Assembly: GCA_020848255.1 (NCBI GenBank)
Contig: JADLAJ010000101.1
Location: forward strand, 1-38,940
Reading direction: 5' to 3'
DNA from: Chitinophagales bacterium
Lineage (GTDB): Bacteria > Bacteroidota > Bacteroidia > Chitinophagales > JADIYW01
DNA: 38,940 nucleotides
Below, piece after piece: positions 27,397-36,963 of the stretch. The notes under the pieces are model-generated. The model was not told the DNA's origin and did no database searches. It saw nothing but the letters and a program-made list of their open reading frames with translations. Each line of letters starts with the position of its first letter. Position 1 is the first letter of the stretch. The position numbers and the translations under genes are program-made.

Positions 27397-27846
27397 TTAC
27401 AATTCTTTTCCAGGTTTAAATTTTGCAACTTTTTTATTTTTAGGCTTTTTTGTCACAGCCGAATTTTCATCATCATCCACAGCTCCTTTTGAATTCGTTG
27501 TTACAGACGCATTGCCAGCACTAGCTGCACCAGCTGAAGATTGTTGTGTAGTAGAAGCATCAGCGGCACCTGCATTAGATTTTGGTGTTGATGATGCATT
27601 TCCTGTACCTTCTGTAGATTTTGGTGCGGTACCAGCACCTGCAGCACCTGCGTTTGATTTTGGTGTAGTGGATGCGTTACCAGCATTTTCATTAGATGTT
27701 GGCTTTGATGATGCATTTCCTGCACCGGCATTATCTATGGTAGTTTTGGGAATGACGTTTGATTTAGCATTGCCATCTGTAGTGTTTTGCGCATACATAG
27801 CTTGTGCCAATATAAATGCGAGTGAAAGTGTGATTGTTTTTTTCAT
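27397..27846 (-). CDS. Secreted low-complexity Ala/Gly/Asn/Ser/Thr-rich repeat protein with basic C-terminus
   Basis: Signal peptide MKKTITLSLAFILAQAMYAQ; degenerate NAS(S/T)TPKSNAGAA repeats; tail KKPKNKKVAKFKPGKEL. Confidence 0.65.
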   Translation of the reverse strand: MKKTITLSLAFILAQAMYAQNTTDGNAKSNVIPKTTIDNAGAGNASSKPTSNENAGNASTTPKSNAGAAGAGTAPKSTEGTGNASSTPKSNAGAADASTTQQSSAGAASAGNASVTTNSKGAVDDDENSAVTKKPKNKKVAKFKPGKEL

Positions 27847-27864
27847 AGTTTTTTAATTTAATTA

Positions 27865-29793
27865 TTAATCCCATGCTCCTATTGGTGCCTTTTCTTGTTT
27901 GGGTTTTGATTTTGGTGCTGGTTTAGGTTTTGTTGTCGGTTTTGTAGTGCTTGTCTTTGGTTTAGGTACTAATGGTACCAAGTCTTCGTCACCTTTTGGT
28001 TTATCGTACACAGTACTTGCTTTTTCTTTAGTCGGATTAGAATCTATAATCGGGCTTCCTGTTTCTTTTATAATTTTTAGTGAGAAATCTCCTGAAATAA
28101 AATGTTCAATAGAATTGGAACAACTCTTAGCCATGTCTTTATCTTCATATACTTTACCTGAAAAACTACCACTGACAGTTCCTCCGTTTCCAGGGTTGTA
28201 TTCAGTAATATTAAATTCAAATGGCACACAATTGTCTCTTCCATCACAGGTATTTCCAACCATCCATCGTAAATTTTCCGAATTGGTAAATTGTTCTCCT
28301 GTAACACCTGTCTGTACCGACATTCTGGTATCATTTCTAAAAGAAGAAGACTCATCATCGCATTTAAGAAAGATTTGACCCTTAGCCGGATTTTTAATTT
28401 TAAAATAAACTATGGTTGCTTTTTTCGCATTGTCAGGTGTCATAAAACTGCTGGTAGCAGAAATTATAAGTTCGCCATCTACTAAGAAACATTGAGATAT
28501 TGGTGCTTCCAAATTTTTTTGTGCGTTTTGCTGCATGTTTTTAATGTAAGTAGAAGAAACGCCAAACTGTAACGTGTTAGTTGTTTTGCCATCTAAAGTG
28601 TAGTTTAAGAAATTTTCGTCTGTTAAATCTATTTTTGCAACTAATCTATATTTTTGAAATTTATTATTCATATTTTTTTGTTGTGAAATTAAATTTACAT
28701 GAACGAAAACAGTTTTTCCATTTACTGAAATAGTATTTGGAGCCTTGTATTTTGCGGTAAAATCAACAGGTGTTAATGTACCAAACGAATTAGATATAGG
28801 TGCTACATTACCATTTAATGACCAAGATGATATTTTATAATTCTCTAAATAATCTTTTGGATTCCTAGTTAATGGGACAAGATCATAATCAATTATAGTA
28901 TTAACAGTAAGGTCATCTTTATAAATTTTTTTGTTTACATCGTGAAGTTTTATCTTTAAGTCGTCTATTTTTTTAACAAGTTTATATATCATCTCTTGAT
29001 TTTGTTTATTTGTATAGTACATTAAATCTTTATATGCTCCTTTAAATTCAGTATAGAGTTTTTTTTCTATTTCATTTTGTTGGGCGGTCATTTCGAACCC
29101 TTCTACAGTAAAATTTATAATCTGCCCTCTTCCTATTGTCTTATTATTAGGAATAAGTTTTAATTTACTAAAAGCTCCGTAGCCCCATTTGCTAAAATGA
29201 TTAATAAAAGCAGCTAGAGTATTTTTTTGAGTATCAGTCACGGAGCTAATATTTAAAAACCAGTCTCCATTTTTGCCTTGTGTAACAACAGTTAATTCAT
29301 CTTCATTAGAACCTTCAATTTCTTCATTTGTATATTTTAAAGTTAGAATTACTGGTTTTTTAAATTGCTGTCCTTCAGGCAATAACTGAAAAGCATTTCC
29401 ACTGCCTGTTTCTAAATCGTTTCCAATTTCTTCAATACTTATTTCTGTTTTCTCAGCAACCGCACCTGCCGGAAATTTTAATGTAATTTTTCCGTTTGCT
29501 GATTTTATTTCACCTCCTTCCGGTCCGATGAGCTTGGTTGTTTTTGTACCTATTTCAGAAGGCTTGCTTTCTGCTTGTATGGAATTTTGTACACTTGGTT
29601 TGGCGTTTTTCATTTCTTCTACACTTGTAGGTAAGCCTTTAGTGTATTGTTTCACCATTTCCTGCTCTTCCGGTGTCATGGTTTTCATCATTTCCTGCAT
29701 TTGCTTCATGGCTTTATCCAAATCACTTTGTGATTGTGCACTTACAATAAGCACAGAAAAAATTAAGCAAAAAGAAATCAGTATTTTTTTCAT
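27865..29793 (-). CDS. Secreted ZU5-like-domain protein
   Basis: Signal peptide; KLIGPEGGEIKSANGKITLKFPAGAVAEKTEISIEEI resembles ZU5; Pro/Lys/Thr-rich C-terminus. Confidence 0.72.
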   Translation of the reverse strand: MKKILISFCLIFSVLIVSAQSQSDLDKAMKQMQEMMKTMTPEEQEMVKQYTKGLPTSVEEMKNAKPSVQNSIQAESKPSEIGTKTTKLIGPEGGEIKSANGKITLKFPAGAVAEKTEISIEEIGNDLETGSGNAFQLLPEGQQFKKPVILTLKYTNEEIEGSNEDELTVVTQGKNGDWFLNISSVTDTQKNTLAAFINHFSKWGYGAFSKLKLIPNNKTIGRGQIINFTVEGFEMTAQQNEIEKKLYTEFKGAYKDLMYYTNKQNQEMIYKLVKKIDDLKIKLHDVNKKIYKDDLTVNTIIDYDLVPLTRNPKDYLENYKISSWSLNGNVAPISNSFGTLTPVDFTAKYKAPNTISVNGKTVFVHVNLISQQKNMNNKFQKYRLVAKIDLTDENFLNYTLDGKTTNTLQFGVSSTYIKNMQQNAQKNLEAPISQCFLVDGELIISATSSFMTPDNAKKATIVYFKIKNPAKGQIFLKCDDESSSFRNDTRMSVQTGVTGEQFTNSENLRWMVGNTCDGRDNCVPFEFNITEYNPGNGGTVSGSFSGKVYEDKDMAKSCSNSIEHFISGDFSLKIIKETGSPIIDSNPTKEKASTVYDKPKGDEDLVPLVPKPKTSTTKPTTKPKPAPKSKPKQEKAPIGAWD

Positions 29794-29833
29794 ATTCTAA
29801 AGTTTTATAGTATTAAATATAATGGTTTATTCT

Positions 29834-31039
29834 TTATTTATTTCGTTTTAGAAAAGCAAGCCGGTGTATGTAAATCATACTGTTATTTGTTTTTACATCT
29901 AAGCCTAAGCTTCCTGTAAATGCGGTTTGTTTTACTGTACCATTTATATAATGCAGCATGAGTGTAAAGTTGCTGATGTCGTAAGTGCCGCTGCCTGCTG
30001 GTACTGGTGCAGAATAATCATCTGCAAACATACCGTAATCAATAAAACTGCCATCTTGTTTTAATGTAATCATCGACCTATTCTTTGAATTATCATCTAA
30101 TTCCGGATCATTAATATTGTTATAAGAAGTCCAGGTGCCATTTAAGCGAACGCCATCTACAGGTTTACAACGAAAATAAGTATCACTGCTGTAAGGTTCC
30201 TGAAATTGTATCTGGTCTTTTGTTTTAAACGTGATAGCAAAAGGTGCTACCTCTTTAAACCATTGTAACGATGCTTTTCCATTTGATATACTATAGTAGC
30301 CAATTTCAGGATTGTTTTTATTGTATTTATCCATACCATCATCCGGAAGCAGTTTTGCCACTCTGCCATTGTCAAAGAATGTAATCCACTTTACCGTACC
30401 AGACGGTACTTTATCATAATAACTTTTTTTCAAATGTATTGCCATCCAAACGCCTTCTAAATTATTACCTGGCTTGAAAGATGTAGTAGTTGCAGTAGAT
30501 GTTGTTGCAGCTGAATTTGTTTTTGGTGCAGTAGAGTTTATGGACGTAGTCTTTGTTGCTGTTTTCTTTATATCAATATTTGATAAAAAATCTTCGATAT
30601 CTTTTTGGTGACTTTCATCATTTGTTAAAGATAATACGCTTGTAGTTCTTCCATATCCAACAAAAGTAGTGAGCAAAGCTAAATTACTCATTTCATTCGA
30701 TGTAAAATTTGCACCACCTGAAATAATTTCCCAGCCATCATCTTCTATTTTTTCTGTTTCTGGATCTTGCGTTATTTCAAATGGAGTTGCAACGAACTCT
30801 TTCCATTCATCCATAAATTCTTCGCCTGCATTTCCAACAGTTGCTGAGCTTGCATAAATACTGATAATACAATAGCTTCCTTTAGATTCGTCAGAAGTTG
30901 AATAACTTACTACACCTTCTTTCGTCGTTTTTTCCCAGCCTTTTGGTGCTTTGTATATAGCAATATCAAAGGTTTCTGTTTGCGCACAAGAGATGATAGT
31001 CAGCAATAGTGCAAAAATGGTAACGATGTTTTTTTTCAT
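29834..31039 (-). CDS. Secreted hypothetical protein (tandem paralog 1; possible lipoprotein)
   Basis: Start placed at the signal-peptide Met MKKNIVTIFALLLTIISCAQ (31039) rather than ORF-track 31129; close paralog of 31059..32276. Confidence 0.75.
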   Translation of the reverse strand: MKKNIVTIFALLLTIISCAQTETFDIAIYKAPKGWEKTTKEGVVSYSTSDESKGSYCIISIYASSATVGNAGEEFMDEWKEFVATPFEITQDPETEKIEDDGWEIISGGANFTSNEMSNLALLTTFVGYGRTTSVLSLTNDESHQKDIEDFLSNIDIKKTATKTTSINSTAPKTNSAATTSTATTTSFKPGNNLEGVWMAIHLKKSYYDKVPSGTVKWITFFDNGRVAKLLPDDGMDKYNKNNPEIGYYSISNGKASLQWFKEVAPFAITFKTKDQIQFQEPYSSDTYFRCKPVDGVRLNGTWTSYNNINDPELDDNSKNRSMITLKQDGSFIDYGMFADDYSAPVPAGSGTYDISNFTLMLHYINGTVKQTAFTGSLGLDVKTNNSMIYIHRLAFLKRNK

Positions 31040-31058
31040 GGCTTCGGTTTTAACATTA

Positions 31059-32276
31059 CTAATCTCGTTTGCTAAAGCGCAATCTTTGCAAATAGATGGA
31101 TTTGTTATTGGTAAATAAATCGGTGCCAAACAAACCGGTTAGTGAAATTTTTCTAACTGTACCATTGTTGTAATTTAGTGTAAGCGAAAAATTATTAATA
31201 GAGTAGGTGCCGCTGCCTGCCGGTGTTGGTGGTCTGTCAAATACAGTTTGATCTAGAATTCTTTCAAAAATTCCATAATCTGTGAAGCTTCCGTTTTTAG
31301 AGAACCGTATCATTGATTTTGCGCCATTGCCATCATCTAAAGAAGGATCATTCGGATTGGCATAACTTGTCCAGGTGCCTTCTAATTTAAGACCATCAAC
31401 AGGTTTGCAACGGTAATATGGCTGAGAGTTTATTTCAATCTGATCATTGCTTTTAAATTTAATAGTTGACCAATCTACGTTTGAATACCATTTTGATTTT
31501 GCATTGCCACCACTGATTTCATAGTAGCCTAAATCCGAAGCGTTGTAATCAAATGTTGCCGGATCATCAGGCACTGCATTTTTTATTCTTCCATTTTTAA
31601 AAAATACAATCCATTCTGGTGAGCCGCTACTGATTAAATCGCCATAATATTGTGTAGTATGCAAGCGCATCCAGGGACCTTCTAAATTATTGGATGGTTT
31701 GAAGGATGGTGTTGCTGCTGCAGTACTTTTAGTTGCGGTAGTTGTTGTTGTGCTTGTGTTTGATGTTGTAGAATTAACAGGTGCAACCTTTTTTATCGTT
31801 TTATCAATTGTTAGATTGGCTAAAAATTCTTCAATATCTTTTTGATGATTTCCATCATTTGTCAGAAAAAGAATATTTACGGTTTTACCATAGCCAACAA
31901 ATGTGGTAAGTAATGCTAAACTTTCTATTTTTCCGCTGGTGAAGTTTGCTCCACCTGAAATAATTTCCCATCCGTCATCTTCAGTTATTTCCGTTTCAGG
32001 ATCTGCTTTTATATTAAATGCGGTAGCAACCAACTCGTTCCAGTAATCCGTAAATTCTTCACCTGCATTTCCAACCGTTGGAATGCTTGTATAAATATTA
32101 ATTGCACAATAAGTTCCGTACGTTTCATCAGAAGTTAAATAGGTAACAACACCTTCTTTTGTGCTTTTTACCCAACCTTTTGGTGCTTTGTAAGTTGAGA
32201 TATCAAAGGTTTCTGTTTGCGCATAAGATATTATGGTTAACAGAAGAGCAAAAATTGTGATGCTATTTTTTTTCAT
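31059..32276 (-). CDS. Secreted hypothetical protein (tandem paralog 2)
   Basis: MKKNSITIFALLLTIISYAQTETFDISTYKAPKGWVKSTKEGVVTY... aligns along its length with the downstream paralog. Confidence 0.77.
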   Translation of the reverse strand: MKKNSITIFALLLTIISYAQTETFDISTYKAPKGWVKSTKEGVVTYLTSDETYGTYCAINIYTSIPTVGNAGEEFTDYWNELVATAFNIKADPETEITEDDGWEIISGGANFTSGKIESLALLTTFVGYGKTVNILFLTNDGNHQKDIEEFLANLTIDKTIKKVAPVNSTTSNTSTTTTTATKSTAAATPSFKPSNNLEGPWMRLHTTQYYGDLISSGSPEWIVFFKNGRIKNAVPDDPATFDYNASDLGYYEISGGNAKSKWYSNVDWSTIKFKSNDQIEINSQPYYRCKPVDGLKLEGTWTSYANPNDPSLDDGNGAKSMIRFSKNGSFTDYGIFERILDQTVFDRPPTPAGSGTYSINNFSLTLNYNNGTVRKISLTGLFGTDLFTNNKSIYLQRLRFSKRD

Positions 32277-32307
32277 AGTTTTAGTTTTTAAATAATACAG
32301 AATGCTT

Positions 32308-33555
32308 TTATGGTTCTATTCTTACTTCATACTTTCCGAATATGGCATAACTAAGGAACGCCTTATTTGTTAAAGTATTAAATAACAGGGTGGGTGTTTG
32401 TTTTTCATTATTGTATCCGCATGAAGGTCCGATACTTGGAACAGCACTAGTAATTCCCGTGCAATAGATATATCCTGAATAATCCCAGGCAGAACCTGTG
32501 TATTTTTTCACAAGGAATACACCACCTGCTGCATTCCATCCGGTAACATATGGTGTATCTGTACCCGGTACAAACGCTAAGGTAGATGATACATTGTTCA
32601 ATCCTGTGCCGTTTGATTTTACTTCAGACCATAGAATAGTTTGAACAGGATTGCCGCTCAAGTCAATAGTTTTTGGTCCTGCTTTTGCTTTTACTACTTT
32701 TACATATGAGTAGAAGGGTATGTCTGATGAGAAAACTACATAAGGTGAATTGTTTATCGGATTAAATGCAAGTGCACTTGTTGTGATACCAGTTACTTTG
32801 CCAACAGTGCCTGGTATACCATAATCATACCAGTTATTGTCACCTGCAAGACGTTTAATTGTTAAATAGCTGCTATTATTTATGAAGGCAATATATGGTT
32901 CATTGTTAGCAGGGTTAAATGCTAAGGAACAGGAGTAGTGCGGTTGATAAGGATTTGTATTACCGGTAGCAGTTCCAATAGTATTATTACCAACACTATT
33001 CCAAGTGCCAGTTCCATCAAATTTACTAACAACTACATTGTTATTATTTGTCCCATCAATGAATGTAAGAAATAATTCTTCTGTATTTGGTTTAAATACC
33101 AAGAGTGGTAAATGATGGCCAATGGCATTTTTCTGTATTTTTCCTAATTGTTCCCAGGCATTGGTTTTGTTGTTAAATTTATGTACTACATATTTATCAT
33201 TCCCATCTACATATACAACATAAGGTTCATCTGTAACAGGATTGATAACAATCGATGGTGCAAAGCTTATGTTTGAACTAAATAATCCAACCTGATTCCA
33301 CGAAATTTTAGAAATGTTACCGGATAAATTATCTGATTTCATAACAACTAATTCTGATGATGCATTTATAAATGCCGTATAAAGAACATTACTCTTAGCA
33401 CTAAATGCTAATGCCGGTGAGTAAAAAGTAGTTCCGGAATTTGGAGTATTGCCAAATTGCTTTCCAATTCGTTGCCAGGCTTGTGCAGAGATTGTAATAT
33501 TGGTGCCAATAACTAAGAGTATCAGCAACATTGTTTTAAAAGTTTGATTTTTCAT
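32308..33555 (-). CDS. Secreted probable seven-bladed beta-propeller protein
   Basis: Signal peptide; seven repeats of the form (A/S)LAFNPxxNxPYVxF: ALAFSAKSNVLYTAF, SIVINPVTDEPYVVY, LLVFKPNTEELFLTF, SLAFNPANNEPYIAF, ALAFNPINNSPYVVF, TLAFVPGTDTPYVTG, TLLFNTLTNKAFLSY. Confidence 0.7.
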   Translation of the reverse strand: MKNQTFKTMLLILLVIGTNITISAQAWQRIGKQFGNTPNSGTTFYSPALAFSAKSNVLYTAFINASSELVVMKSDNLSGNISKISWNQVGLFSSNISFAPSIVINPVTDEPYVVYVDGNDKYVVHKFNNKTNAWEQLGKIQKNAIGHHLPLLVFKPNTEELFLTFIDGTNNNNVVVSKFDGTGTWNSVGNNTIGTATGNTNPYQPHYSCSLAFNPANNEPYIAFINNSSYLTIKRLAGDNNWYDYGIPGTVGKVTGITTSALAFNPINNSPYVVFSSDIPFYSYVKVVKAKAGPKTIDLSGNPVQTILWSEVKSNGTGLNNVSSTLAFVPGTDTPYVTGWNAAGGVFLVKKYTGSAWDYSGYIYCTGITSAVPSIGPSCGYNNEKQTPTLLFNTLTNKAFLSYAIFGKYEVRIEP

Positions 33556-33598
33556 AGTTTATAATTTTACTTATCTAAAAGTAGTTTTTAATTAACTG

Positions 33599-33645
33599 AA
33601 AAAAATCCCGTAAACACGGGAGTTTTAATTTACCCTTGAATGGGT
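33599..33645. promoter_or_regulatory. Pair of short hairpins in the divergent intergenic region
   Basis: CCCGT-AAAC-ACGGG (33607-33620), followed by T7 when read on the minus strand (33599-33605), and ACCC-TTGAAT-GGGT (33632-33645). Confidence 0.5.
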
Positions 33646-33668
33646 GATTTTTGCTGATAATATCGCAA

Positions 33669-33686
33669 ATCTTAAATATTTAAGAT
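33669..33686. promoter_or_regulatory. 18-bp perfect palindrome just upstream of the first sensor-kinase start
   Basis: ATCTTAAATATTTAAGAT; ATG at 33698. Confidence 0.5.
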
Positions 33687-33697
33687 ATTTTTACTTT

Positions 33698-35653
33698 ATG
33701 AAGCATTCATTGATATATTTGCTTTTGTTGCTATTTTCTTTTGAAGATAGTTTCTGTAGTATTCTCGAATCAGATACTGTTTACAAGAGATTGATAAACA
33801 TGAAAGACGATTCGGTAAAAGTAATGAAGCTAAAATATTTTGCCGGAGATTTTATTGAAACAAACCCGGCTGTTGCAATTAAAATTTACAATGATATTTT
33901 ATCAATCAGTAAAAGAATAAAAAATAAATCATGTGAAAGCAGAAGTTTATTGTGTTTTGCAATTTTATACAGAGTAAAAGGACAGCATGATTTAGCGCGC
34001 AGCTACGACTGGAAGGCTCTGGAAGCAGCCTATGTATCCAAAAATAATGAAGATATCGGAAGGGTTTTTAATAATATTGGAAATACGTTTTATTTTCAAA
34101 ATGAACCTGACTCTGCGGTGACATACTACTTAAAATCTTTAACATTTCTTGAAAAGACAAAAAATTATTATCCGATTTCAATGGTTTACGGAAATTTATC
34201 GATGATTTTTAATAATCAACACCAACATTCAAAAGCATTACAACTAGCTAAAAAATCATTGTTATTTATAAATATGGTAAAGCCCGATATGAACGCATTA
34301 GGAACTGCATATAATAATTGCGGTGATGCTTTTGGCGGATTAAATCAACCGGATTCACAACAGTATTATTACAGAAAAGCTTTGAATTGTTTTAATAAAG
34401 ATAACGATTATACAAATCTTACAGTTTTGTACAGGTGTATGACAGATGTGGAATTAAAAAGAAATAATTTTATAAAAGCACAGGCTTTTGCAGATAGTTC
34501 ATTAAAATATTCAAAAGTAGTTGGTAATAATTATGAAATAGGATACACATTGATTAGGAATTGTGATGTGGCTTTAAAATCAAATAATATTAAAGAAGCA
34601 GAACAGTTTATAAGTGAAGCGAAAGATTATATTAAATCTGATAAGAACTGGATGTTGCACAAGGAATGGAACTATCAGATGTCTAACTTGAAAAGAAAGC
34701 AGAATAAATTTGACGAAGCATTGGCATATTATGATGACTATTTAATGTATAGAGATTCCACTGAAAATGTTGAAACAAAAAATAGAATGACTCAGTTAGA
34801 AGAAAAATATCAATTAAATAAAAAGCAAAACGAAATAATTCAATTATTAAATGAAAAAAAAATTCAACAATTAACCATACGTCAAAAGAATGTTGGATTG
34901 TATATTCTACTTGGAATACTTTTATCTCTTACAACTATTACTTTTTTATTCATTAAAAATTCAAGACGAAAACAACAACTTGCAGAACAACAATTTTTGC
35001 AATTACAACAGGAAAAAGAATTAGAAGCAACCAAAACTATCCTCAAAGTTCAGGAAGAGGAACGTGGTCGTGTTGCTAAAGATTTACACGACGGATTGGG
35101 TGGTATGTTGAGTGGAATTAAATTAAATTTATCAGCTATGAAAGGAAATGTTATTTTACAGCAACAGGATGCAGGATTATTCGCCAAATCCATCGAACAA
35201 CTCGATAATGCCATCTCTGAAATGCGCAGGGTGGCGCACAACATGATGCCCGAAAGTTTGTTAAAATTTGGCTTGCCACAAGCTATACAGGATTATTGTG
35301 AGAGCCTGAATGAAAGTAAAGTAATACAGGTTACATTTAATAATCTGAATTTACATGAACGACTCGAAAATTCTGTTGAAATAGTAATGTACAGAATCAT
35401 TCAGGAACTGGTCAATAATGTTATTAAACATGCGCAGGCACAACATATTTTTATTCAACTTTCTATAAATGAACATCAGCTTACACTCACTGTGGAAGAT
35501 GATGGGAAAGGTTTTGATGTAAATAACATAAACACCCTGAAAGGATTTGGTTTGACCAATATTCAATCGCGTGTAAATTATTTAAAAGGAAAATTAGATA
35601 TTGATTCATCTGAAGGCAAAGGAACATCTGTATTTATAGAAATTCCGGTTTAG
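33698..35653 (+). CDS. TPR-repeat sensor histidine kinase (HisKA_3 / NarL-type)
   Basis: Signal peptide at 33698 (MKHSLIYLLLLLFSF), TPR-like repeats, one TM (VGLYILLGILLSLTTITFLFI), DHp GRVAKDLHDGLGGMLSGIKLNL, HATPase N-box ELVNNVIKHAQA, VEDDGKGFD. Confidence 0.92.
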   Translation: MKHSLIYLLLLLFSFEDSFCSILESDTVYKRLINMKDDSVKVMKLKYFAGDFIETNPAVAIKIYNDILSISKRIKNKSCESRSLLCFAILYRVKGQHDLARSYDWKALEAAYVSKNNEDIGRVFNNIGNTFYFQNEPDSAVTYYLKSLTFLEKTKNYYPISMVYGNLSMIFNNQHQHSKALQLAKKSLLFINMVKPDMNALGTAYNNCGDAFGGLNQPDSQQYYYRKALNCFNKDNDYTNLTVLYRCMTDVELKRNNFIKAQAFADSSLKYSKVVGNNYEIGYTLIRNCDVALKSNNIKEAEQFISEAKDYIKSDKNWMLHKEWNYQMSNLKRKQNKFDEALAYYDDYLMYRDSTENVETKNRMTQLEEKYQLNKKQNEIIQLLNEKKIQQLTIRQKNVGLYILLGILLSLTTITFLFIKNSRRKQQLAEQQFLQLQQEKELEATKTILKVQEEERGRVAKDLHDGLGGMLSGIKLNLSAMKGNVILQQQDAGLFAKSIEQLDNAISEMRRVAHNMMPESLLKFGLPQAIQDYCESLNESKVIQVTFNNLNLHERLENSVEIVMYRIIQELVNNVIKHAQAQHIFIQLSINEHQLTLTVEDDGKGFDVNNINTLKGFGLTNIQSRVNYLKGKLDIDSSEGKGTSVFIEIPV

Positions 35654-35654
35654 T

Positions 35655-36962
35655 ATGCTCAACTTCACTGTAATATTTGATTGTATGTTTTTATCTGTGC
35701 TGCTGTACCAGATTATACATTTCACTTTGCAATATTTAGTATTAAAACGCAAGGAATTAATTTACTACAGCTTGTTCTTATTAAGTGCAGCCGCTTTTTA
35801 TTTTATTTATCAGACAGCAGGCTTTTTTCATATTTTTTTTCCTTCAGTTTTGAATACGATATTCAATGCGGTCCAAATGTCGTTTGCGTTTATCCAGAAC
35901 TACTTTTATATTACGTTTGTATTGTATTACCTGAGTTTAAAAAATACCAAATACCGTGTGTTTTATTTATTAAAGTACTACAAGGTTTATAATTTTGCTT
36001 TCATTTTTATCTTTATAGGATTAGGTTTTTTAAAGATTGAAAGCCAAAACTTATTTGGTATGATTTCGCTGCTAACAGTGCCAATATCTATAGTTCTTGT
36101 AGTTATGATTTGGAGATTGAAAATTCCTTATTCAAATATTGTTTCATTAGGAATAGTTTGTAATATTACAGGAGCCATTGCTTCATACATCTTAATTTTA
36201 AATGAAAACTATGAACAAATGCATTTGCCTTTTACTACATTTTTTCCATCACAGCTTGGTATGTTAATTGATATTATTATCCTAGGTTACGGACTATCCT
36301 TAAAAGCCGCTGAATCGGATAAAAAATTAGTAATAGCTTTACAGGCAAACCAAAAATTAATCGAAGATGAGAGAAACCGAGTAGCAAGAGATTTACATGA
36401 TGGTTTAGGTGGTCTGTTGTCTGGTGTAAAGTTGTCTTTGCTGAGCATTACCGGTAATATTATCATCTCAGATCAGCATGCAGCCGCATTTAAACGAGTT
36501 TTATTTCAGTTGGATAATGCCATTTCGGAAATGCGCCGAGTGGCACACAGCATGATGCCCGAATCGCTATTGCGTTTTGGACTAGTGCAAGCCACAGAAG
36601 ATTTCTGTTATGATATAAACGAAAGCAAAATGGTTCAGTTAAATTTCTACCATCATGGATTAGAACAACGTTTGGATAGTTCTGCAGAAATTACTTTGTT
36701 CAGAGTTATTCAGGAATTAGTTAATAATGCTATTAAACATGCTGCGGCAACCAACGTAATGATTCATCTGGTGAGAAATGAAAATCAGCTTATATTAACG
36801 GTAGAAGATAACGGGACAGGTTTTGATATCAATAACATTAAAAAAAGTAAAGGTGTCGGTTTGTCAAACATTCAGTCTCGGATTAATTTTTTAAAAGGTA
36901 ACTTAGAAATTGAATCTAAACAGGATATCGGAACTTCATTTTATATTACAATTCCCGTTTAA
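35655..36962 (+). CDS. Second sensor histidine kinase (HisKA_3) with multi-TM N-terminal sensor
   Basis: About six TM segments, then NRVARDLHDGLGGLLSGVKLSL, ELVNNAIKHAAA, VEDNGTGFD. Confidence 0.9.
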   Translation: MLNFTVIFDCMFLSVLLYQIIHFTLQYLVLKRKELIYYSLFLLSAAAFYFIYQTAGFFHIFFPSVLNTIFNAVQMSFAFIQNYFYITFVLYYLSLKNTKYRVFYLLKYYKVYNFAFIFIFIGLGFLKIESQNLFGMISLLTVPISIVLVVMIWRLKIPYSNIVSLGIVCNITGAIASYILILNENYEQMHLPFTTFFPSQLGMLIDIIILGYGLSLKAAESDKKLVIALQANQKLIEDERNRVARDLHDGLGGLLSGVKLSLLSITGNIIISDQHAAAFKRVLFQLDNAISEMRRVAHSMMPESLLRFGLVQATEDFCYDINESKMVQLNFYHHGLEQRLDSSAEITLFRVIQELVNNAIKHAAATNVMIHLVRNENQLILTVEDNGTGFDINNIKKSKGVGLSNIQSRINFLKGNLEIESKQDIGTSFYITIPV

Positions 36963-36963
36963 T

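Noticed and set aside
27512-27856. 114-aa plus-strand ORF opposite the low-complexity gene, and the shifted minus-strand ORF 27501..27731
   Set aside because: Mirror or shifted translation of a repetitive low-complexity sequence; the 27397..27846 frame has a proper signal peptide.
31040-31129. N-terminal extension of the 29834 ORF to 31129
   Set aside because: Extension overlaps the 3' end of the upstream paralog and precedes a perfect signal peptide start at 31039.
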